Positions 8,468-14,737 of a stretch of DNA of 64,000 bases are shown piece after piece. Both the position numbers and the translations under genes were made by a program. This stretch comes from JBNRMW01 sp050309795 (GTDB taxonomy: Bacteria; Bacillota_I; Bacilli_A; Erysipelotrichales; Erysipelotrichaceae), in NCBI GenBank assembly GCA_050309795.1, contig JBNRMW010000026.1, positions 20,543 to 84,542 of the forward strand, in the 5' to 3' direction. The notes beneath the pieces were generated by a model. The model did not search any database. It was given only the letters and a program-made list of their open reading frames with translations, and was not told the DNA's origin. Within the stretch, counting starts at the first letter, position 1; each line of letters starts with the position of its first letter.

Positions 8468-9850
8468 TTATTTCTCACTTACCTTAACTAGGCAACGTTC
8501 GTGATCTAACATCAACGGACGCATATAGCCAACAGTTGAGGCCATTGGTAGAATGTCGTCGGAAATATTAATACCTAATACTTCTCTTAGATATTTTTGT
8601 CGCTTTTCAAAGCGAGCGTATAGTTCTGGGTACAATTCTTTAATTTCTTGACGCAAGGCTTCATCAGCGATACAAATGGTGCTCTCGGCACTTGCTCCTG
8701 GGTATCCTGGAACAAATGGAATAATATCTACTTGGAAAATATTTCCTGAAGAGACTTGTTCTTGAGAATTTGGATACATCATACTGGCTAGCCATTCTTC
8801 ATTGGCGGTCAAGTGACCAGGGTTTAAATACCAGTAATGTTTTTCTTTTGAATAGTTTTGTTCAACCATGTCGTACATTTCATGGCCCTTCATACCAATA
8901 CGTAAATTTTCCAACCAAGCGGCGTAAATACCGAAATAAGGCATGGCAACATCACTGACATAATCATGAATGTTTTCTGGTAAGTCTTCTTCACGATAGG
9001 CAGCGATCCCTGCTCGAGAACTTGCTCCTCCACGGTAGCCAACGGTGATGGACATTGGATCATTTAGTTTTACTTCCTTATTGGTCGGGAACATGTTTCC
9101 ATAGCGGTAGCGTTCACCACTGGCAGCGATGGTGACAATGCTAGTGTTTTGTCCATAGCGTAATAGTTTATCCCCAATTTCATATTCCGTAGCGCCTTCT
9201 TTGACGGTGTTTAGGGCATCTAAGATGCAATCACCGGATAAGGAAGCTCCAACTTCATAGTGAGCAATTTCATTCGCATTATTGGTACGACGAACACCGT
9301 TTTCCCCAATGAATAAGTCAATCGCATTCGTAACTTTTGATTTGTCTTCGTTAATTTCAACAATGGCTTCGTACACATAATTTGGGATGTCGAATAAATA
9401 TTTTGCATCTTCGCTGGTATCATTGAAGTATTTAAAACCAACAATACCGACATTCATATTCGGCTTTAAGTTTGCTTCCTTAAAGTTTTCAACTAAATTG
9501 TGTTGATACATCGGTTGATGTGGTAATGAAAAGTAGGAGCAGTGAATTGGAGTGTTTTCAATTCTGGCCAGTTTTCCTCGACTAATGTTTTCATTTCCTA
9601 ATAATAAGTAAGCTTCCCCATTTTTATGAAGAACTAACATCGCTTCTTCAAAACGGGTGTAGAAACCAACTAAATATTCTAAATTAAATCCATGATCCAC
9701 GTCTCCATAAATACAGAGGACATCATAGTTATGTTTCGCCATTTGTTTTAACACCTTTTCCCGGCGTTGTTTCATGGTTTCATCGGTTAGCCAAACGGGT
9801 TGGCCACTAAAGTCCTTAGTAGGTTCTGGTCGCTTCTCGTATTTAATCAT
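8468..9850 (-). CDS. M24 (pita-bread) family protein, creatinase/prolidase-like, ligand-poor
   Basis: This is a 460-residue cytoplasmic protein with a creatinase-type N-terminal domain (about 30-170) and a pita-bread C-terminal domain (about 190-440). Classical M24 peptidases use Asp, Asp, His, Glu, Glu to bind two metals. Here the first Asp region reads SITVGYRGG and the second ASSRAG, with no aspartates. The His survives in NPGHLTANEEW, one Glu position reads FQVDIIPF, and the last Glu may be the one in ASAESTI. A metal-free activity, as in creatinase, or a binding role is plausible. ATG 9850 follows GGAGGAG and overlaps the upstream stop by ATGA, so the upstream small membrane protein is coupled to it. 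Confidence 0.8.
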   Translation of the reverse strand: MIKYEKRPEPTKDFSGQPVWLTDETMKQRREKVLKQMAKHNYDVLCIYGDVDHGFNLEYLVGFYTRFEEAMLVLHKNGEAYLLLGNENISRGKLARIENTPIHCSYFSLPHQPMYQHNLVENFKEANLKPNMNVGIVGFKYFNDTSEDAKYLFDIPNYVYEAIVEINEDKSKVTNAIDLFIGENGVRRTNNANEIAHYEVGASLSGDCILDALNTVKEGATEYEIGDKLLRYGQNTSIVTIAASGERYRYGNMFPTNKEVKLNDPMSITVGYRGGASSRAGIAAYREEDLPENIHDYVSDVAMPYFGIYAAWLENLRIGMKGHEMYDMVEQNYSKEKHYWYLNPGHLTANEEWLASMMYPNSQEQVSSGNIFQVDIIPFVPGYPGASAESTICIADEALRQEIKELYPELYARFEKRQKYLREVLGINISDDILPMASTVGYMRPLMLDHERCLVKVSEK

Positions 9851-10200
9851 TTTTCTTTCTCCTCCTGTATTAACCACTCTAATATATCATCGGGTGCTTG
9901 ATTATAAAAATGTTTGTCGATTTTCACTAAGACCGTTGACCATGTCAAGGCAATGACAAAAGTCAGAGCCAGATTAATAAGCCATTGATCGACGACGGTA
10001 TTTAATAATCCCCGAACTAACGTTAAAACAAATATCGCCACGATAAAAGTTAAGGCTTTATAAAAGAACCTTTTCCAAAATACGGGTCGGTATTCGCTTT
10101 TTAAACGGTAGATTTTTCCTTCGAACTCCAGCCTTTGACTTTGGACAAAGGGGGTTTTAAAAACGATTTGTTTTAATGATTTTTCTTCGAAGTTATTCAT
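9847..10200 (-). CDS. Small two-helix membrane protein, unknown function
   Basis: This 117-residue protein has a charged N-terminal ~45 residues, two hydrophobic helices (about 46-66 and 72-93) and a charged tail ending QEEKEK. I do not recognise the family. It sits in the middle of a tight operon: it overlaps the nitroreductase 3' end by 8 bp and the M24 gene start by 4 bp. That overlap is good evidence that it is translated and works with them, perhaps as a membrane anchor. Confidence 0.7.
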   Translation of the reverse strand: MNNFEEKSLKQIVFKTPFVQSQRLEFEGKIYRLKSEYRPVFWKRFFYKALTFIVAIFVLTLVRGLLNTVVDQWLINLALTFVIALTWSTVLVKIDKHFYNQAPDDILEWLIQEEKEK

Positions 10201-10864
10201 TTAGTAACCACTTCACTGGTTGTTGAGCCCCTAATTCAAAATGAAGTTTGACGATACCAAGATCGATGTCTGATCGTCTTCCACCCAATGAGCGAGCTTC
10301 TACTCCATCTTTTTTTAGGATGAATTGATAGGATTGTTGATTGCGGGCTGTTGGTGCCTTCAAGGCCGCTTGGACCCCTTGTAAAAACCACGGTGGAACG
10401 TCACCATCTGCTTTGTAGGTTGTTTCAATGGGTTTACTTTCATGGGGTTTACCTGAGTGTTGTCCATAGCCGACACTAATGATCAGAGCTAACGTTTCGT
10501 TGTCTTCCAAGGTATACGTTTCTGGGTCATCAGTGTAGGTGCTGGCAATCCAACACGTATTTAAGCCAAGATGCTGCGCGTATAAGACGACTTTTTGACC
10601 ATAATAACCAATGCGTTCGTTTTTATTCGGCATTTCTTTACTCACCAGAGCAATGAAGTTTTGAGCATTTTCGAATCTGCCTTTGGGTTTTATATAGTCT
10701 TCAAAAACATGTGGGGCATTAACGACTAATTGGAAGTTCATGCCTGTTTCTTGATTTATTTGTTGTAAATAATCAGATAATTGTTTTTGATGTTCAGCAC
10801 GGATTGAAAGGTTTTTATATTCTCTTACCGTATGGCGCATATCGATTAATTCTAAATAATTCAT
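10193..10864 (-). CDS. Nitroreductase-family oxidoreductase
   Basis: This is a 223-residue FMN-dependent NAD(P)H oxidoreductase of the nitroreductase fold. The early MRHTVREYKN segment is the usual FMN phosphate-binding arginine region. The helix GYYGQKVVLYAQHLGLNTCWI and the ISVGYGQ segment are typical of the C-terminal half. I prefer ATG 10864 over the in-frame ATG 10870 because AAAGGA then sits at proper spacing. It leads the operon with the 117-aa membrane protein and the M24 protein. The physiological substrate cannot be read from sequence. Confidence 0.88.
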   Translation of the reverse strand: MNYLELIDMRHTVREYKNLSIRAEHQKQLSDYLQQINQETGMNFQLVVNAPHVFEDYIKPKGRFENAQNFIALVSKEMPNKNERIGYYGQKVVLYAQHLGLNTCWIASTYTDDPETYTLEDNETLALIISVGYGQHSGKPHESKPIETTYKADGDVPPWFLQGVQAALKAPTARNQQSYQFILKKDGVEARSLGGRRSDIDLGIVKLHFELGAQQPVKWLLNE

Positions 10865-10892
10865 AACCATTCCTTTCTATTACTACAGCCCT

Positions 10893-10921
10893 ATTGTATA
10901 ATGAAAGTTAGAGAAATACAA
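10893..10921 (-). promoter_or_regulatory. Promoter of the nitroreductase operon
   Basis: On the minus strand TTGTAT (10921-10916) and TACAAT (10898-10893) are spaced by 17 bp, 29 bp before the start codon. Confidence 0.65.
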
Positions 10922-10982
10922 ATATACATTGTCGTCATATTATGGCATTCTCAGCTACACAGAAAGGACAAGAAACAACAAG

Positions 10983-11636
10983 ATGAAACGTAATTTTTAT
11001 GTATCGATGATGTGCGCAGATCTTCGGTATATTGAACAAGAAGTACAAGCTTTTCAACAGGCAGGAATCGACGGATTCCACATGGACATTATGGATGGAG
11101 AGTTTGTACCAAATTTTGCTTTAGGTCTAGAAGACATTAAAGCAGTTAAGAAAGCAGCAAGTATTCCAGTGGATGCCCATCTGATGGTAATCAATCCCCA
11201 AAAGAAAATAGATCTCTTCATTGAACATGGATTAGACATTATTTATGTCCATCCCGAATCACAAGAAGATCTCCTTTCCGTTATTGAATCCCTTCGAAAA
11301 CATCAAATAAAAGTAGGCTTGGCCCTTAATCCCGAAACGTCGGTCGAATCGATTCAGTCACTGCTAACTTTGGTTGATAAAGTCATGGTGATGACCGTGA
11401 CCCCTGGCTTTGCTGGGCAAACCTATATTGAAGAGATGAATGATAAAATCATAGCATTAGCAAAAATGAACGCAGAACATACTTTCGAGATTGTTGTTGA
11501 TGGAGCCATTTCTGCTCAACGGATTGCTCAACTTTCAAAACTTGGTGTCAAGGGATTTGTTTTAGGAACTTCTTCTGGCTTGTTTAAACCTGGAGCTCAT
11601 CGAGCGGAGGTCCTAAAGTATTTGAGACAAGTTTGA
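10983..11636 (+). CDS. alsE: Ribulose-phosphate 3-epimerase family, D-allulose-6-phosphate 3-epimerase-like
   Basis: This 217-residue TIM barrel probably converts allulose-6-P to fructose-6-P or epimerises a related ketose phosphate. The start is taken at ATG 10983; AAAGGA lies a little far upstream (about 14 bp), and the open frame further left lacks an ATG. Family residues are clear: HMDIMDGEFVPNFALG (metal His and Asp), DAHLMV, VMTVTPGFAGQ and VDGAIS. The full-length match plus a following rpiB resembles alsE-alsB/rpiB pairs. A plain pentose-phosphate Rpe role is possible if the genome has no other rpe. Confidence 0.85.
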   Translation: MKRNFYVSMMCADLRYIEQEVQAFQQAGIDGFHMDIMDGEFVPNFALGLEDIKAVKKAASIPVDAHLMVINPQKKIDLFIEHGLDIIYVHPESQEDLLSVIESLRKHQIKVGLALNPETSVESIQSLLTLVDKVMVMTVTPGFAGQTYIEEMNDKIIALAKMNAEHTFEIVVDGAISAQRIAQLSKLGVKGFVLGTSSGLFKPGAHRAEVLKYLRQV

Positions 11637-11650
11637 TTTTATTTTCTGAA

Positions 11651-11667
11651 ATCATTCATCGAATGAT
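11651..11667. promoter_or_regulatory. Perfect 7-3-7 inverted repeat upstream of rpiB
   Basis: ATCATTC-ATC-GAATGAT lies 15 bp after the alsE stop and 90 bp before rpiB. It has no T-run, so it is more likely an operator or an RNA processing hairpin than a terminator. A CodY-like stretch (TTTTCTGAAAT) overlaps its left side. Confidence 0.4.
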
Positions 11668-11757
11668 AGAAATTCAAATAAACGATTTTGGGCTTTATCA
11701 TAAATTCCCAACCATTTATTATGATAAAATTAGTTCACAAAGAAAAGGAGCAAACAT

Positions 11758-12195
11758 ATGAAATTTGGAATAGGAAACGACCATGTTGCGGTCGATTTAA
11801 AAAACGAAATAACGAAACATTTAGAATCACGAGGCATAGAAGTCATTAATTACGGAACAGACACCGTTGCTTCTTGTGACTACCCAGATATCGCTATTGA
11901 ACTAGGACAAGCAATTAATAATAAAGAAATCGACTATGGTATTTTGATTTGCGGAACTGGTGTTGGCATGTCAATCACGGCCAATAAGATAAAGGGTGTA
12001 CGGGCGGTGGTCTGTTCAGAACCGTATTCAGCCAAAATGGGGAAAGCCCATAACAACGCGAATGTCCTTTGCTTTGGAGCTCGCGTTGTCGGTACAGAAT
12101 TAGCCAAAATGATTGTTGATACCTTTGTTGATACCGAGTTTGAAGGTGAACGACACCAACGACGTGTGGATAAAATAATTGCGATAGATAAATAA
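11758..12195 (+). CDS. rpiB: Ribose/allose-6-phosphate isomerase, RpiB family
   Basis: This 145-residue cytoplasmic isomerase interconverts ribose-5-P and ribulose-5-P, or allose-6-P and allulose-6-P. The motif GNDHVAVDLK at the N-terminus, the catalytic-cysteine segment ILICGTGVGMS, and the KAHNNANVL and ARVVG segments are typical of RpiB. AAAAGGAGCAAA precedes ATG 11758. It lies 121 bp after the allulose-6-P epimerase-like gene in the same direction and ends at a strong terminator, so the two may form one pathway from allose-6-P to fructose-6-P. Confidence 0.93.
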   Translation: MKFGIGNDHVAVDLKNEITKHLESRGIEVINYGTDTVASCDYPDIAIELGQAINNKEIDYGILICGTGVGMSITANKIKGVRAVVCSEPYSAKMGKAHNNANVLCFGARVVGTELAKMIVDTFVDTEFEGERHQRRVDKIIAIDK

Positions 12196-12204
12196 TCGTC
12201 GAAT

Positions 12205-12230
12205 AAAAAACCAGGGATTCCTGGTTTTTA
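12205..12230 (+). terminator. Terminator after rpiB
   Basis: AAAAAACCAGG / GATT / CCTGGTTTTT is a compact stem with a T-run, 10 bp after the stop codon. Confidence 0.85.
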
Positions 12231-12293
12231 AATATACTTGGTTTCCCCATGTTTCAACGCTTATAATAATATTATAAATGAGGAGGTCTTTCT

Positions 12294-13484
12294 ATGCGCA
12301 TTCGCTCCAACAAGATTGTTTTTGAAGATCATATTAAACCAGGTATTATCGAAATAAATAATGGAATTATATCCGACATCTTACCTATCGATGACTCTTT
12401 TGACATTGATTATTCAAACCAGATCATTGCTCCTGGTTTAATTGATATTCATAATCACGGGTATGCGGGTTGGTCCTTTACAAATACTTCTTTAAAAACG
12501 GACCTTCAATTATTATTAAAGCGACTCATTTCTGAAGGGGTTACGAGCATGTTAGCCACTTCTGCACGATCGGGATTTCCACAAATTGTCGACTTGATTG
12601 AACACCCAACAATGGACACCGAAATCATTGGTATCCATACCGAAGGACCGTTTCTCAATCCTCAACAGTATGGTGCCGCACCTCCGGACACAGTTTTTGA
12701 AACACCTAGTATCTCTTTAACAAAACAACTCTATGAACAATCCAATAAACACCTGAAAATGATGACCCTTGCACCAGAAATGCCTGGAAATCTAGAAGTC
12801 ATTGATTGGTTGAATGAACACAACATAAAGGTAGCAGTAGGACACACAAACGCTACCTATGACGAGCTAATAAAGATAGAAGACAAAATATCAAATTTAA
12901 CCCATCTTGGCAATGCCATGTCCGGCATCCATCACCGAGAAATTGGAGCTTTTGGTTTTGGCTTAAAAGAAAATACATTTGTTGAATTAATAGCCGATGG
13001 CTTACATGTTTCTAAACCAATGATGGAGCTTATCTTTCAAATAAAAGATCCTTCCAAAATAATTCTAATTTCAGACACCGTACCCCTGGCTGGTTTAAAA
13101 ACAGGTAATTATCAAACGACTATGGGCGAAATTTATATTAACAAAGATGGTTTGATTATGAATGAGTACGGGCAAATAAGCGGAAGTAGTCGCACCTTGT
13201 TACAAGATCTTCAATATCTTTTCCACGAGTTTTCATTTGAACTACCCAGATTGTTCCAAATGGCTTCCTTGAACCCCGCCCATTTTCTAAACTTAAAAGA
13301 TCGCGGATCCATTGGCGTTGGTAAAAAGGCAGATTTATTAGTTTTAGATGATCAATTACAGCTTGATACCGTTTATAAAAATGGAAGCATTCATTACCAA
13401 CGGACAGATAAAAAAGTGGACAACCAAGAACAAGTCATCCACCTTATTAAGGACATGGAATTTTTTAATTATTATTGCCTTTAA
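12294..13484 (+). CDS. nagA: N-acetylglucosamine-6-phosphate deacetylase
   Basis: It removes acetate from GlcNAc-6-P to give GlcN-6-P for NagB. The 396-residue amidohydrolase shows PGLIDIHNHG (HxH region), the metal Glu in IHTEGPF, AVGHTNATY, the THLGNAMSG segment with following HHREIGAFG, DGLHVS, and the catalytic aspartate in ISDTVPLAG. AGGAGG sits 8 bp before ATG 12294. Its last 20 bp overlap the convergent cutC. NanE upstream supplies its substrate and NagB (21159) uses its product, although the three are not in one operon. Confidence 0.95.
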   Translation: MRIRSNKIVFEDHIKPGIIEINNGIISDILPIDDSFDIDYSNQIIAPGLIDIHNHGYAGWSFTNTSLKTDLQLLLKRLISEGVTSMLATSARSGFPQIVDLIEHPTMDTEIIGIHTEGPFLNPQQYGAAPPDTVFETPSISLTKQLYEQSNKHLKMMTLAPEMPGNLEVIDWLNEHNIKVAVGHTNATYDELIKIEDKISNLTHLGNAMSGIHHREIGAFGFGLKENTFVELIADGLHVSKPMMELIFQIKDPSKIILISDTVPLAGLKTGNYQTTMGEIYINKDGLIMNEYGQISGSSRTLLQDLQYLFHEFSFELPRLFQMASLNPAHFLNLKDRGSIGVGKKADLLVLDDQLQLDTVYKNGSIHYQRTDKKVDNQEQVIHLIKDMEFFNYYCL

Positions 13485-14190
13485 TCGCTTTAACTAATGC
13501 CGATACACAATGTTCATCGACTTGTTGTTGAACATTCGATCCAACATAATTTTGATTGATTTGTTCCGTTCCATTATTTCTATAAATAAGTGTTTTACAA
13601 CTCGCGTGAATATATTTAAATTCACGGAAGTTTTTAATCGTGTTTCCGTTTATCCCTGCGCCAATTATGAGTTTATCTGGATTTATTTGCTTCAATTCCC
13701 GTAAAACATCAATACCTTCATAAGCTGTTTTTGCGCCACCACTTGTCAAGACTCGGTCGATTCCAAGCTCAACTAGTAATTTATATGCAGTAACCACATC
13801 ATTCGTCCCATCGATGGCCATATGAAAGATGGCTTGTTTTTCATATTGGTGGGCTAGGTTTATCATTTCTGTCGTTTTTTCAACGTCGATTGTTAAATCT
13901 TCGGTTAAACATCCAAAGACTAATCCATCAGCACCATTTTCTAGCAATATTTTTCCATCCAGTCTCATCATTTCAAATTCAGACTCGGTATAAACAAATC
14001 CGCCTGGTACTGGTCGGTTCATACAGTAAACAGGAATATCGGTCATCGCTTTTGTCGCTCGTAACGTACCAATGGTTGGGGTTAGTCCTCCCAAGCTTAA
14101 TGATGTATTCAATTCTATTGAATCGATATCATACTGTACGGCTATTTTTACATCTTCAATTGATCCACAACATATTTCAAGTTTTCTCAT
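13465..14190 (-). CDS. cutC: CutC family TIM-barrel protein
   Basis: This 241-residue protein of the CutC family was named for copper homeostasis, but its molecular function is unsettled. N-terminal LEICCGSIEDV, SIELNTSLSLGGLTP, the CMNRPVPGGF segment, GADGLVFGCL, and VLTSGGAKTAYEGID match the family along its length. It converges on nagA with a 20-bp overlap of the 3' ends. Placement amid amino-sugar genes favours a carbohydrate-related role here over copper handling, which is my inference. Confidence 0.9.
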   Translation of the reverse strand: MRKLEICCGSIEDVKIAVQYDIDSIELNTSLSLGGLTPTIGTLRATKAMTDIPVYCMNRPVPGGFVYTESEFEMMRLDGKILLENGADGLVFGCLTEDLTIDVEKTTEMINLAHQYEKQAIFHMAIDGTNDVVTAYKLLVELGIDRVLTSGGAKTAYEGIDVLRELKQINPDKLIIGAGINGNTIKNFREFKYIHASCKTLIYRNNGTEQINQNYVGSNVQQQVDEHCVSALVKAIKGNNN

Positions 14191-14296
14191 AACAAAGATT
14201 TCCTACCTATATCTATATTAACGTATAATAGCTTTTCAATCAAATTCGTAATTTGCGTTTATGCTTTAATATCGCCCTGCCGAAAAGGCAACGTTA

Positions 14297-14305
14297 TGCT
14301 ATACT
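14297..14305 (+). promoter_or_regulatory. Extended -10 promoter giving a leaderless mutT mRNA
   Basis: TGCTATACT (TGn plus TATACT) ends only 6 bp before the mutT ATG at 14312, and no Shine-Dalgarno sequence lies between. Transcription should start at or next to the A of ATG. Confidence 0.55.
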
Positions 14306-14311
14306 ATCATC

Positions 14312-14737
14312 ATGGTTACACTAAAAGTTGTTTGCGCAGCATTAATTTCTCAAGGAAAACTTTTGATTGCTCAACGTAAAAAAGGGGAGTTTAAAGGGAT
14401 GTGGGAATTTCCTGGGGGGAAAATCGAACCAGGAGAACTTCCTGAAGAAGCCCTGAAAAGGGAAATCTTAGAGGAACTTGATATAGAAATTAAAGTAAAA
14501 GAAAAATTTCACCGCATTGTTTATGAATACCCTAATTTCATATTAGATATGGATTGCTTCATTTCAGAAACAAAGGATTTTGATATTTCTTTATCTGATC
14601 ATTCTGACATCCAATGGATCGAATTAAATGAAGAAAATACGAAGAAAATTCAATGGTGTCCTGCTGATAAACATGTTTATGAGAACCTACTTAGGTTCTT
14701 TTTTCTTATTCGACCACATTTATCATTTCATGCATGA
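14312..14737 (+). CDS. mutT: NUDIX hydrolase, MutT-like NTP pyrophosphohydrolase
   Basis: This 141-residue cytoplasmic enzyme hydrolyses oxidised or modified nucleoside triphosphates. A complete Nudix box starts at GGKIEPGELPEEA and continues with REILEELDI. A KGMWEFPGGK lead-in and the QWCPADKHV tail fit the MutT/CTP-pyrophosphohydrolase type. No ribosome site precedes ATG 14312, and an extended -10 sits right before it, so translation is probably leaderless. The last 32 bp overlap the convergent PLD-helicase gene, and a functional link between the two is plausible. Confidence 0.92.
   Translation: MVTLKVVCAALISQGKLLIAQRKKGEFKGMWEFPGGKIEPGELPEEALKREILEELDIEIKVKEKFHRIVYEYPNFILDMDCFISETKDFDISLSDHSDIQWIELNEENTKKIQWCPADKHVYENLLRFFFLIRPHLSFHA

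Noticed and set aside
11639..11653. CodY box between alsE and rpiB
   Set aside because: TTTTCTGAAAT matches only part of the consensus, and single weak matches are common in AT-rich DNA; the overlapping inverted repeat is the stronger signal.
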